This document shows, in pieces, positions 45,533-55,899 of a stretch of DNA of 64,000 nt. The position numbers and the translations under genes are program-made. The notes below the pieces were generated by a model that was not told where the DNA came from, did no database searches, and worked only from the letters and a program-made list of their open reading frames with translations. The DNA is from Armigeres subalbatus (Eukaryota > Arthropoda > Insecta > Diptera > Culicidae). Positions within the stretch are counted from its first letter, which is position 1; every line of letters starts with the position of its first letter. Location of the stretch: the NCBI RefSeq assembly GCF_024139115.2, contig NC_085140.1, positions 159,428,452 to 159,492,451 on the forward strand. The letters are read 5' to 3'.

Positions 45533-47137
45533 CTTTCAATTCCGTTATTTTGCATTATCTCTACAGCAAATTTCGGTTTTATGCTATCGTAGGTTCTTCT
45601 TTTTTGGAAATATTGGAGAATCTAACTCTGATTATAAAAATACTCTCGTACTCTCTGAAATATTAGATCATGCGAGACAAATGATTTTGTCATATTGTAT
45701 TGTGTCGGTAATAGATTAGACCACGACAAGATCGCTGGTCGGCTATAGTCGCGTGTCATTTGTGTCGCGTTTGTTTGGGAGAACTTTCAAACCAGATCCA
45801 CAGTTATTAACTGGTTACCAAAGCCATGCCAACATTTTTGCTTTCGTGTATCATGTGGCCAACACGATAATACCTTTATGTTCTGTGATATAAAAAAATC
45901 TTTTCCGCAAATTAAAATATCGGACCTTGAATCGAAACCCAATAAAGCTTGCTTTGTAGCCGCGCATCTTAACGCTAAGGTAGAGAAAGCCTCATTGCAT
46001 ATGACACAAAAAAAAATGACAGAACACCGTTTTACGGTACCTACAAATGAGCGTGCAAGTGCACGCGTGATTGTGTATGTGTGGGAGAATTGCACCATTC
46101 GGGTACAATCATGCCTTTCTGTAATTTATCGCCCTGGCAAAAATGGCCCTGCTTTTCCATAAGCGTAACGAGCGTACAGCGTCCACATGATACAAACTGG
46201 TAGGATGTGGTATTAGGAGACCTGACTAAGCCAGGAATTTCGGACACAGTGACAAAACAGGAAAACGATTATACCTTCTCGACCTGGCACCGAGTGAACG
46301 AACGAATGAATACCGAGCTTTATTCAACATTGAACAGCAATGTGCAGTGGTCTGATGGACGTCAATTCGGGTCTATTAGAAGTTAACATTGTGTGTTGCC
46401 CGTAATCGTGGTTGACCTCCTTTTGTGAGTAGAATAATCCATATGGACGTGACTACAACGCTGTTCGTTTGGCTTTGTTTTTGACTGATGTGCTCTGCCA
46501 AGTCTCCAGTTTAAGTGCTGTGCTTCAGTCCGAGCGTTTATAAATCAATCGATGATTCCTGGCACAATATTGGTGCTAGACAAAACCATTTCGTTTAGAG
46601 ATAAATCTCATAAAAGCAGCATTCAGCTTTCAACTTTCATTCCAATTATAAAACAAACATAAACATCGTATCACAATACGACCACAAAAGTCAAACCGTC
46701 ATCATAGTGCAGTAAAATTTCCATCCAAAATTGCCAATTTTACGATGACAAGTTTTATGTGTGTCTACATATTCTGCTATTTTGGGTAATAAAACAAAAC
46801 GCGAGGAAATGTCCCATCCTCCAGATAACAGATGGGCACTGTGTGATTATCATAAAACCATTCCAACTCGAAAACGGCACTTTCACATGAAAATGTTTCC
46901 TTGCTGATACCACTATATATCATTCTGCAAGATGCTATACAAAAGCGATCTTCGAATGCCTCAACACATCTTTTGCGTGTGCTTTGATGTAGAATGCTCG
47001 TTCAAACGCTATACATCCAGAGTTTTAGATGGTTGAACGCCCATTCTGAAGCAAAGGTATTTTGTTTGATACGTTTTGAATATGTAGCTTGTTTATATGT
47101 TATTTTTATCAAAGACCTAAGCAATAATTTGTATTTT
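45533..47137. other. No gene recognised
   Basis: Overlapping short frames on both strands at 45,780-46,250 have no recognisable domain. A TATA-like TTTATAAATC lies at 46,539-46,548, but no coding sequence follows within reach. Confidence 0.4.
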
Positions 47138-47440
47138 TGCCTTTCTCGTACAACAAAGTTGTACCCTGCTGTACCGAAAGTCTATAAGCTCACTCCAAAA
47201 ACGATTTTTGATAGGAGGCCCAAAGACTCATAGTGTTATCATTCAGATCGACGAACTGAGGTGATGTCTGTATGTGTGTATATACATATGTTGGATATGT
47301 ACAAATTTTGTAGACACACTTTTTGGAGCTTAGCATTGTCCGAATTACTCGCAATAGGTTTCGTTCGGCGGTTCCCATCGTTTGCTATTGGAAATTGGCC
47401 AGATCGGACTATGGGATCAGAAGTTATGGCCAAACTGCTA
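47138..47440 (+). repeat. Interspersed repeat of a type common in Aedes (from memory)
   Basis: Carries GCCTTTCTCGTACAACAAAG, GATAGGAGGCCCAAAGACTC, GACGAACTGAGGTGATGTCT and a short TGTGTGTATATACATATG tract. I recall this series of phrases as widespread in Aedes genomes. Parts of it (CGACGAATAGAGGTGATGTC plus a TG tract) recur at about 44,596-44,640, and a reverse-strand version (CAATTCGTCGAGCAGAGTCG) at about 62,281. Confidence 0.45.
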
Positions 47441-47464
47441 TTTTCTATGCCCAAAACACGTTAA

Positions 47465-48533
47465 AAAATACTCATTTCTCGAGCAACATATGATTAAGGT
47501 CGAAAAACCAACAAAACTGGACCGAGACAAATGAGGTTCAAGTTTTCTATGACTAATTTAATTTATTGATTGTATTAGAAACTAATTTCTTTGCCACAAA
47601 TATGTCAATTCTATACGTAAATGGTTATATTATAACAGCAAATTTAGATTAATTGAAAACCCATTCGAAATCCACAACATTTTGGCTAGAACAAAAATTG
47701 CGCCGTTTACTCGCATTACTGGTAACATGCCTGGTTTTTAAGCCGTTTGCACAAAGCTAGTAATATCATGGGATTTGTTTAGATATGTTATCCAGAGCAG
47801 TTCTGCTATGCTGTATATTGAAAACCTAGTAAGAATATACATTTTAAAATAACTTGAAGCTAGATTTTCTAAATAAACAATATAAAGTGAACGGCTTAAA
47901 AACCAATGCAACACATCACATTAGGGGGGCTCAAGAAACACTTTTTCAATTTTTTTGATGGGCCGCCCTCTTATTCGGTTCTATTTGATGCCCTGATGGT
48001 CTGGGCAAAATTTCAGCCAAATCGGTCGACGTTTGGGCGACGCTAAACTCGTTGGAAGTTTATATGGAAAAATCTATACAGAAACATCCAAAAACAGTGA
48101 TTTGCAGTTGGATGGCACAATTTACGATCAAGATGCATTTCCCATACTAATTTGAGCCACCCTACTCCACATGGTAGTTAAAGGCGCCAATCAAAGGACC
48201 TAAAACCCTTTATGGTGCAAATGGTTCATGAGACGTTTAAACAAAATACCAATAAATGTGTTTTTCAAGAGATATCAAAAACGGAGTTTTACTTAGCATG
48301 AAGACTCATTTACAAAGCAATCGTTTATGCTAGAAAATCAAAAATCATGGTTTTGGATTATAAGCCGTAATCATATGTTATGCGAGATTTGTGTTTTGTG
48401 CTTTACTACAGGTGTGGCCCAAACCCTAAAGTAGTATTTGTTCAACTAACTTACGTTCTTTTGAGAGAGAAACTTTCAGCTGAGTTGCCGAAGATGGCCG
48501 ATGGCAACCGAATGTGACGTCACGTCTGGCATA
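47465..48533. other. No gene recognised
   Basis: AT-rich. No element ends or long frames. Confidence 0.4.
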
Positions 48534-48665
48534 AGGGAAGAGGCCTCAAAACGCCTCGCGGGGCAAAACGTCTTTTGGGTATTCCATCATATTTACCGTA
48601 TTTTGTGTGGTCGTAACGAAACTAGACCTTAAATAATGTAGGTTAGGCAAAAAAGAGTGTCATAA
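48534..48665 (+). repeat. Left-end fragment of the 49,264 MITE family
   Basis: AGGGAAGAGGCCTCAAAACG, then CATATTTACCGT and AACTAGACCTTAAATAATGT, parallel 49,264-49,390 with substitutions. It breaks off near 48,665. The TA plus (A)GGGAAG terminus is retained. Confidence 0.6.
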
Positions 48666-49014
48666 TAAAAGATGGGCCCCGAGCTACACACTTGTCACAT
48701 ATCAGTCACTGTGACTCGTATGCGACCGAATCCAGTGACATTGGAGTTGTTGCAACCAAATCGATCTGAACTGTGCTACTAGGGGGGTTGGGGGGCCCTG
48801 GGGTTGACCAACTACCAAGAGAGCACGATGCGGGTGGTGAGGCACTGGCTAGAGCGCACATTGGAACAACTTGGAACAAAACCTCATTGTGGCGTTTAAT
48901 ACAGATTTAGATCCATGTTTTTTTCATAGAATGTGTTCAAAAAGCTGCCCGACAAAATCTAGAGCGTGAATTCTACTATTATGTTTTAATGCGATACCCG
49001 AGCAAAAAAAAATT

Positions 49015-49180
49015 TTTTTTCCGCAATTTTTTTTTGTTCGGGTTTTTGATAATGTTTTAGAATATTGTGTTCTGAAAAATTTTGCTAAAGATACTGCATG
49101 TTTTCTTTTTAGTTTTAAAGGTTGAATAGTTGTTTTTCGATACTGCTGTCCAAAACTCATATAAAAATCGATTTTCAGTA
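49015..49180 (+). repeat. Dispersed repeat, inverted partner at about 57,865-58,020
   Basis: Words TTGTTCGGGTTTTTGATAA, TTTTAGAATATTGTGTT, GATACTGCATGTTTT and TTTTTCGATA are found reverse-complemented at 57,865-58,020. Non-coding. It lies outside the pair of LARD-like elements on both sides. Confidence 0.55.
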
Positions 49181-49263
49181 TTTTTAAAATGAATATACAA
49201 CATATCAACACGTTTTATATCACCAAATAAAAAATGACACTAATATACGATCGTTTTCGGATA

Positions 49264-49798
49264 GGGGAAGAGGCCCCAAAACGCCCCCCCGATGCAAAAC
49301 GCCTTTTGTGGTTTCCCTCATATTTACCGTCATTAATATGTCCGTAACAAAACTAGATCTAAAATTATGTAGGATAGGCGAAGAAAGTTTCAAAATAGTG
49401 CATGGGAAGGTCGGAAAAACCGAAAATTTCCACATTTTGAAGAAACATCTAACATTTTGGCGAGGCAAAACGCCCTAGTGGCAATAACCTACAAAGTACT
49501 TGCGTCTCCACGGACTATCCATACTAGAATGCTGATTCGCCGACGCGTGGTACTTTGTTCCCTAGGAGCCGCCAGCTGAAAGGCGTTTTGCCTCATGAGT
49601 TTTCCGGCAACAAAATATCACCACTTTTTTGAAATGTGAATATTATCAATATGATTAAGATTTTTGACAATTTTTGAATGGCATCAACTAGCTATATTGT
49701 TTAACTGATGCATAATGTAAAAATACCCATGAATAGCGTTACAAATAAGACAATAGAGCAGTGTTTGCTTAGCTAGGGCATATTGCCCCCCCTTCCCC
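49264..49798. mobile_element. 535-bp MITE, GGGGAAGAGGCCCC terminus, TA duplication
   Basis: Left end GGGGAAGAGGCCCCAAAACG, right end GGGCATATTGCCCCCCTTCCCC (imperfect inverse), with TA at 49,262-49,263 and 49,799-49,800. The word GGCGTTTTGCCTC near 49,582 and GAGGCAAAACGCC at 49,462 form internal inverted repeats. No coding capacity. Confidence 0.75.
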
Positions 49799-49804
49799 TA
49801 ATAT

Positions 49805-50010
49805 GGTCTTTCTGATTGGAATTTGAGTCAAATAGAACGGTTTTATTGGAAAAATAGGTTAATTTATTGATTAAATATCAACCTTATAGGTACATTGTGG
49901 CAGCTAGATTTCCGTCATTCTAAAAGCTGATTTTTTATAAAAGAAGCCAGTGGCTAAAGCTCAGTTGGGTCTGATGAGGCTCACTGATTTTTGTTCCTAT
50001 TTTATAGTGT
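49805..50010 (+). repeat. Dispersed repeat with inverted partner at 53,134-53,340
   Basis: Matches 53,134-53,340 in reverse complement: GCTAGATTT/AAATCTAGC, GAAGCCAGTGGCTAA / TTAGCCACTGGCTTC, CAGTTGGGTCTGATGAGGCT / AGCCTCATCAGACCCAACTG. It flanks the first LARD-like copy on both sides. Confidence 0.65.
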
Positions 50011-50405
50011 AGTTTTCGATAAATATTTCTCTTTCTCATCATATACTCATTGCATCGGCCTTATTGTGAATCGATTTATTATTTCTGTAAGTAGGGTGAG
50101 CGTACCCTTTGCTTATAATTCAGTGCCTAATTTAGCCAACTTTTGAAAAACGTTGTTTTCAAACAAAATCGATTGGTTTTAGAAGTAAATTTGGCTGAAT
50201 ATTAAGTGTATCTTTATCAGAGCTAAAACATTGCCAAAATTTCTAAAATATCTTTAATAAATGCTCGATAAGGAGATATGGCCAGAAATCGGTACTGTAC
50301 CCGTATAGATACTTGCACACTACCGTTAATCGATAATGCGGAAATAACTGCTTAATAATCAATTAAAGGCAAATTAAATTGAAACAAGAAAATCAGTATA
50401 CTTAT

Positions 50406-50581
50406 TGTGTGGCCCCAAATGGCCGGAGCGAATTGTTATGACAGCAAATCTCCGTGGGTGCGTGTGCCCGCCACGGAGGTCTGACCAGAAGAGGACGAGT
50501 CATGGCTTGCTGCGCACTGATCGACACGCTGAAGTGTTAATGTATAATCACATGCTGATGGTAATATACTCAAACCCCACA
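50406..50581 (-). repeat. 3' LTR of copy 1
   Basis: 176 bp. On the minus strand it reads TGTGGGGTTTGAG...GGCCACACA. It carries an internal inverted repeat, CCTCCGTGG/CCACGGAG. It differs from the 5' LTR by, for example, GCCCGCCACGG against GCACGCCACGG and one extra base at GATCGACACGC. Confidence 0.88.
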
Positions 50582-50597
50582 TTTCCCTTCTTCTCTC
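50582..50597 (-). other. Polypurine tract of copy 1
   Basis: GAGAGAAGAAGGGAAA on the minus strand directly abuts the 3' LTR and is identical to the tract of copy 2 at 57,641-57,656. It would prime plus-strand DNA synthesis. Confidence 0.85.
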
Positions 50598-51089
50598 ATT
50601 TAAAAAAAGCAAAAAAAAAAAATCCTCTAGCATATTGCTTTTGCGAAACAATGATTTCCTTTGAAAACTGAACTCCAAAATAAACTTGTATGATCATCGT
50701 GGTTTTCAATCGCAGAACAACGAAATGCAAGTCAATAGGCTGTATCATTAAAATGTTAAACTAAATTGGTAATTGATCTCACAAAAACATTTTATATTGC
50801 AGCAATAATCTAAATATCTTATACCGTCCATTAAATCCAACTATCAGCTTCATATATAGTAATACCAGCAAGCTGACCTTCAACATATCGATGTTGAACT
50901 TGCTAACAACCGCGTAGAACACGTGTTCCCAAACAGTGGGCCGCGACTCCCAGGGAGGTCGTGGGCTGATCAATGATGGGTTGCGAAAGACGAATCTTGA
51001 TTCATTATTTTGTCCCTATTTCGTCCCACAAATCTATCACAGCAATTAGATTTGGATCTATGTAGTGAATGGGGAACTACAAATTTTGA

Positions 51090-51310
51090 GATTTTGAAAT
51101 CCAAACAATTCAAATCCAAATTCAATCCAATTCCAATAAAAATTCAAGCCACATTCAATTCAATTCCAATCAACATCCAATCCTAATCCAATCTAAATCC
51201 GTTCGAAATCCAAATCCAATCAAATGCAATTCTAATTCAAATCTGAATCAAATCCAATCCAAATCTAACCAAAATCTAATCCAAATCTAATTCATATCCA
51301 ATTCAAAGTA
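51090..51310 (-). repeat. Degenerate TTTGGATTGG-type stretch inside copy 1
   Basis: The minus strand carries loose tandem words GGATTTGGATT, GAATTGGATT and TTGGATTAG with many changes. It occupies the same place as 55,030-55,430 in copy 2 and uses the same pentamers as the giant array at 10.2-19.6 kb. Confidence 0.7.
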
Positions 51311-51888
51311 ATATAATGATGGGATATGAAGCAATTCATAATGGTTTGTTCAATCTAACGCGAACTTATTTTTATCCAAATTCTAAAAGCCAATGTGGGA
51401 GGGTCGCAAGCAATGTGCGATTCTGCTAGGTGGGTCGCATGTACAAGTAGTTTGGGAACATCTGGCCTAGGATATGATATTGATCTGAAATTTCGCAGAG
51501 ATATCATACTTAAATGGAATAGCATAAGTATAAACCTAAATTTTAGACTTATGTTAACCAGTACTATTAGCCAATAACTCCAAACTTATGACTTTGTGAA
51601 TGCTGGCATCGTTTTTTGAGCTTCATGAATGTTGGATATCTCATCCAACGGCTAATTCCGCTACGACTACTAAGTCAGTAAATTCCAAAATAAACATCAA
51701 GCTAATATATTAAGCCTTCCAAACAACTTTGTAGCATACGATAGATCTCCATATCTCTCAGATTTCGATAGAACTAGCTTAATTGGTAGTCCCATGTACA
51801 CTAAAGTCGCTAAGTTAGGCATTTCAAACTAGATTTGTTTTAACCAAAATAAATGCTTCCATGACCCACCTTGGGATTTTCTAGATTG

Positions 51889-52185
51889 TCATTTTTTTCT
51901 CGGCAGTCTCCCAGACACGCCTTGTTTTATTGCAAACCACAAACCAGCGGTCTCCCATACTTTGTGATTTTTCAAACCACAATCCATTTTCCAGCGGTCT
52001 TCCAGACGCGCTTTGTGATTTTCAAAACCACAATCCATTTTCCAGCGGTCTTCCAGGCACGCTTTGTGATTTTCCAAACCACAATCCATTTTCCAGCGGT
52101 CTTCCAGACGCGCTTTGTGATTTTCCAAACCACAATCCATTTTCCAGCGGTCTTCCAGATGCGCTTTGTAGCAATACAAACCCAT
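51889..52185 (-). CDS. Possible 98-codon ORF over the 51-bp tandem repeat, copy 1
   Basis: The ATG begins MGLYCYKAHLEDRWKMDCG, and four full repeats plus a degenerate one follow, each 51 bp, giving a 17-residue unit (roughly LEDRWKMDCGLENHKAR) with Cys and His five residues apart. Copy 2 has the same start, MGLYCYKARLE, with about eleven units. The array spans about 51,951-52,165. Other frames are also partly open, so coding is unproven. Against it, the peptide has no known domain. For it, the start is shared and several differences between units are silent in this frame. Confidence 0.35.
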   Translation of the reverse strand: MGLYCYKAHLEDRWKMDCGLENHKARLEDRWKMDCGLENHKACLEDRWKMDCGFENHKARLEDRWKMDCGLKNHKVWETAGLWFAIKQGVSGRLPRKK

Positions 52186-52287
52186 TGCCTTGTGTTTTTT
52201 TTAAACATCAGATATTTTAACACATTAGCACATTACCAATTGAATTCAACTCACCTTTTGAAATCAGCGTCAGGATCCAACAAATAA

Positions 52288-52760
52288 CCTGGCCAGGGGA
52301 ACGACACCCAATTTTTTCACTATGGATTTTGACAGGTTTGCCTGTTCGTGCTTTTTTGGGTGATAAATTTATCCCCCAGTGTCAAATCACCCCAATACTG
52401 ATTTATTTTGCAATAGTATGTGCGCGAATTTTGAATGTTTACGTTTTTACAGGAGAATATGATGCAAAACGCCCATTTCACTCAATAATGCAACATGATA
52501 CAATCATGAGAAAATAGAGAAAAAATGAACAAACTATAAATTAAAACTATTTTAGACTCGATTCCATGCTTTAAACTTAAGAATGTTCAACTTATTTGCT
52601 CAATTCTTTAGAATGCTACTTGCGTAAGACACTGTCTATGCCTTCGTTCGTTTTATATCATTTTCACCCTGGAAGTCGTTTGTGTTGCATTCGCAGTGCA
52701 CTCGTATTGGTGACTCACAAAAGATGTGACAAAGATGGCGTAGCTTGTCATCCCCGTGAA
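52288..52760 (-). other. Extra 470-bp segment in the leader of copy 1
   Basis: Copy 2 reads from the primer site straight into GGTTATTTGTTGGATCC, whereas copy 1 has this additional segment first, bordered by CCTGGCCAGG and CCTGGCAG. It is either an insertion in copy 1 or a deletion in copy 2. It has no gene content. Confidence 0.55.
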
Positions 52761-52775
52761 CCTGGCAGATCGCCA
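52761..52775 (-). other. Primer binding site of copy 1
   Basis: The minus strand reads TGGCGATCTGCCAGG three bases after the LTR. It is the copy 2 site with one C missing, so the match to the tRNA end is interrupted. Confidence 0.75.
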
Positions 52776-52778
52776 AAA

Positions 52779-52953
52779 TGTGTGGCCCCAAATGGCCGGA
52801 GCGAATTGTTATGACAGCAAATCTCCGTGGGTGCGTGTGCACGCCACGGAGGTCTGACCAGAAGAGGACGAGTCATGGCTTGCTGCGCACTGATCGTACG
52901 CTGAAGTGTTAATGTATAATCACATGCTGATGGTAATATACTCAAACCCCACA
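52779..52953 (-). repeat. 5' LTR of copy 1
   Basis: 175 bp, TGTGGGG...CCACACA on the minus strand. It is followed outside by CTTAT, the target duplication. Confidence 0.88.
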
Positions 52954-53133
52954 CTTATATTTTACTTACTTATCATGTTTGAGCGCATATTTCTATCTTC
53001 CATATCTTCAGGGAAGGAGAATGCTCTTTGTGAGCGGGAGCTACAGTATTTTTTAGTACTATTTTAGTACAAACTGGATACAAGTCAAAAAAAACCTTTT
53101 TTTATTTTTCGAAAATAACACTTTAAAAAATTG

Positions 53134-53340
53134 GAACAAAAATCAATGAGCCTCATCAGACCCAACTGAGCGTTAGCCACTGGCTTCTTCTATATAAAAT
53201 TAGCTTTCTGAACAACGTAAATCTAGCTGCCAAAATGTGCCAATAAGGGTGATATTTTTTCATGAAATTGACCTATTTTTCCGATAAATGTGTTCCATTT
53301 GATAGAATTTGATAAAAAAAGGCCATATTATCTTCAGATT
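53134..53340 (-). repeat. Inverted partner of 49,805-50,010
   Basis: See the partner for matching words. It lies in the 430-bp spacer between the two LARD-like copies. Confidence 0.6.
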
Positions 53341-53385
53341 AGCGTATGTCAGTGCTATTCAATGTTTTGTGATACAAAACGGGTT

Positions 53386-53561
53386 TGTGGGGTTTGAGTA
53401 AGTCACCATCAGCGTGCGATTATACATCAACACCTCAGCGTGTCGAAGAGTGCGCAGCAAGCCATGACTCGGCCTCTTCTGGTCAGACCTCCGTGGCGTG
53501 CACACGCACCCACGGAGAGCTGCTGTCATAACAGTTCGCTCCGGTCATTTGGGGCCACACA
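53386..53561 (+). repeat. 5' LTR of copy 2
   Basis: 176 bp, TGTGGGGTTTGAG...GGCCACACA. A TATA-like GATTATACATC lies about 35 bp in. The internal inverted repeat CCTCCGTGG/CCACGGAG is present. Confidence 0.9.
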
Positions 53562-53564
53562 TTT

Positions 53565-53580
53565 TGGCGATCCTGCCAGG
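53565..53580 (+). other. Primer binding site of copy 2, tRNA-Arg type
   Basis: TGGCGATCCTGCCAGG starts three bases after the LTR. From memory it complements the 3' end of insect tRNA-Arg(ACG), including CCA, over all 16 nt. This supports reverse transcription as the mode of spread. Confidence 0.82.
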
Positions 53581-53686
53581 TTATTTGTTGGATCCTGACG
53601 CTTATTTCAAAAGGTGAGTTGAATTCAATTTGTTTATGTGATAATGTGTTAAAATATTTGATGATTAAAAAAAACACAATAAAATG

Positions 53687-53967
53687 ATAAGAAAATTATT
53701 TTGAGCTTTTTAGTGGAATGTCTTCACTTGTCATAAGACGAGTTAGTACAATCCCATTGAATTCCACCACTTAATTGTATCTTGACAGATACGTATTTCG
53801 ACCTCAAATGTAAGGCCGTCTTCAGTGTCTCGTACTTGACTCGTACTTGTCGAGTCAAGTACGAGACACTGAAGACGGCCTTACATTTGAGGTCGAAATA
53901 CGTATCTGTCAAGATACAATTAAGTGGTGGAATTCAATGGGATTGTACTAACTCGTCTTATGACAAG
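53687..53967. mobile_element. 281-bp insertion with near-perfect 117-bp palindrome arms
   Basis: ACAATAAAATG flanks it on both sides (53,676-53,686 and 53,968-53,978), an 11-bp target duplication. From 53,727 to 53,967 the two arms (for example CTTGTCATAAGACGAG / CTCGTCTTATGACAAG) mirror each other around a 7-nt loop at about 53,847. The first 40 bp lie outside the palindrome. The arms read open in both directions as a mirrored peptide, which is an artefact. Confidence 0.88.
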
Positions 53968-53975
53968 ACAATAAA

Positions 53976-54608
53976 ATGGGTTTGTATTGCTACAAAGCGC
54001 GTCTGGAAGAGCGTTGCAAAATGGATTGTGATTTGGACAATCACAAAGCGTGTCTGGACGACCGCTGGAAAATGGATTGTGGTTTGGAAAATCACAAAGC
54101 GCGTCTGGAAGACCGCTGGAAAATGAATTGTGGATTAGAAAATCACGAAGCGTGTCTGGAAGACCGCTGGAAAATGGATTGTGGTTTGGAAAATCACAAA
54201 GCGCGTCTGGAAGACCGCTGGAAAATGGATTGTGGTTTAGAAAATCACAAAGCGCGTCTGGAAGACCGCTGGAAAATGGATTGTGGTTTGGAAAATCACA
54301 AAGCGTGTCTAGAAGACCGCTGGAAAATGGATTGTGGTCGAAAATCACAAAGCGCGTCTGGAAGACCGCTGGAAAATGGATTGTGGTTTAGAATATCACA
54401 AAGCGCGTCTGGAAGACCGCTGGAAAATGGATTGTGGTTTGGAAAATCACAAAGTGTGTCTGGAAGACCGCTGGAAAATGGATTGTGGTTTGGAAAATCA
54501 CAAAGCGCGTCTGGAAGACCGCTGGAAAATGGATTGTGGTTTAAAAAAATGGTTTGTGGTTTGCAATACCACAAGGCGCGTCTAGGAGACTGCCGAGAAA
54601 AGGGTTGA
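53976..54608 (+). CDS. Possible 210-codon ORF over the 51-bp tandem repeat, copy 2
   Basis: The ATG gives MGLYCYKARLEERCKMDCD, and about eleven 51-bp units follow (about 53,990-54,545). The same ATG opens the copy 1 frame. Most units encode a 17-residue peptide (KARLEDRWKMDCGLENH) with C-x4-H spacing. After the seventh unit a 2-base loss (TGTGGTCGAAAATC) shifts the frame, so the second half is read differently as GRPLENGLWF-type peptide. I know no protein of this kind. Coding is doubtful; the array may be structural or packaging-related RNA. Confidence 0.35.
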   Translation: MGLYCYKARLEERCKMDCDLDNHKACLDDRWKMDCGLENHKARLEDRWKMNCGLENHEACLEDRWKMDCGLENHKARLEDRWKMDCGLENHKARLEDRWKMDCGLENHKACLEDRWKMDCGRKSQSASGRPLENGLWFRISQSASGRPLENGLWFGKSQSVSGRPLENGLWFGKSQSASGRPLENGLWFKKMVCGLQYHKARLGDCREKG

Positions 54609-55029
54609 AAATCTAGAAAATCCAAAGGTGGGTCATGGAAGCATTGATTTTGTTTGAAATGTGCAACTTGGCGACTTTAATGTACATGAGACTACCAGTT
54701 AAGCTAGTTCTAACGAATTCGGAGAGATTTGGAGATCTATCGTTCGTATGCTACAAAGTTTTTTGGAAGGCTTAATATATTATCTCGAAGTTTATTTGGA
54801 GTTTACTGGCTTAGTAGTCGTAGCGGGATTACCCGTTGGATGAGATTCCAACATTCACGAAGCTCAAAAACGTTGCCAGCATTCACAAAGTCATAGGTTT
54901 GTACATGCGACCCACCTAACAGAATCGCATATTGCTTGCGACCCTCCCACATTGGCTTTTAGAATTTGGATAAAAAATGAGCTCGCGTTAGATTGTGCAA
55001 ACCATTATGAATTGCTTCATATCCAATCA

Positions 55030-55430
55030 TTATATTACTTTGAATTGATTGGAAATTATTTGAAACTCGAATTGATTTAGATAAGATTTGGATTAGATTT
55101 TGGTTGGATTTGGGTTTGATTGGAATGGATTTGAATTGGATTTGGATTGAATTTGAATTAGATTCGGATTAGGATTGTATTTGATTGGATTTGGATTTGG
55201 AACAGATTTAGATAGGATTTTGATCGGATTTGGATTAGATTTTGATTGGATTGGATTTGGAATGGATGTGGATCGGATTAGGATTAGATTTCGATTGGAT
55301 TTGGGTTGGATTTAGATTGGATTAGGATTGGATGTTGATTAGAATTGGATTGAATGTGGCTTGGATTTTTATTGGAATTGGATTGAATTTGGATTGTTTG
55401 GATTTCATTGTATTTGAAAAAATCTCAAAT
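55030..55430 (+). repeat. Degenerate TTTGGATTGG-type stretch inside copy 2
   Basis: Loose tandem GGATTTGGATT, GGATTAGGATT and TTGGATTGAATT words on the sense strand, longer than in copy 1. The orientation relative to the element is the same in both copies, so this stretch belongs to the element. Confidence 0.72.
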
Positions 55431-55899
55431 TTTATAGTTCTCCATTTACTACATAGATCCAAATCTAATGGCTGTGATAGATTTGTGGGACAAAATAAGG
55501 ACAAAATCATGAATCAAGATTCGTCTTTCGCAACCCATCATTGATCAGCCCACGACCTCCCTGGGAGTCGCGGCCAAAAGTTTGTGAATACATGTTCTAA
55601 GCGGTTGTTAGCAAGTTCAACATCGATATGTTGAAGATCACTTTACTGATATGACTATTTGTGATGCTGATAAATGGATTTAATGGACGGTAAAAGATAT
55701 TTAGATTATTGTCACAATATAAAATGTTTCTTGTGAGATCAAAACCATAACACTAGATACCAATTTAGCATAACATTTAAACGATACAACCTATTGACTT
55801 GCATTTCGTTGTTCTGCGATTGAAAACCTCTATGATCAGACAAGTTTATTTTGGAGTTCAGTTTTCAAAGGAAATTATCGGTTTCTTAAAAGCAATATG

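Larger units (their letters stand above)
50406..52953 (-). mobile_element. LARD/TRIM-like LTR retrotransposon, copy 1 (2,548 bp)
   Basis: Two direct terminal repeats of about 175 bp, a perfect 5-bp duplication CTTAT outside (50,401-50,405; 52,954-52,958), a primer site next to the 5' LTR and a 16-nt polypurine tract next to the 3' LTR, all on the minus strand. The interior has no gag or pol. In element order it contains an extra segment of about 470 bp, a 51-bp tandem repeat, unique DNA, a degenerate TTTGGATTGG stretch and the polypurine tract. It must have been mobilised in trans by an autonomous element. The two LTRs differ by a few bases, so it is older than copy 2. TRIM elements are usually under 1 kb and LARDs over 4 kb, so the size falls between. 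Confidence 0.88.

Noticed and set aside
53724..53912. Open frames at 53,724-53,912 (minus) and 53,782-54,126 (plus) sharing one peptide
   Set aside because: They mirror each other because of the 117-bp palindrome. The same peptide from both strands is an artefact.
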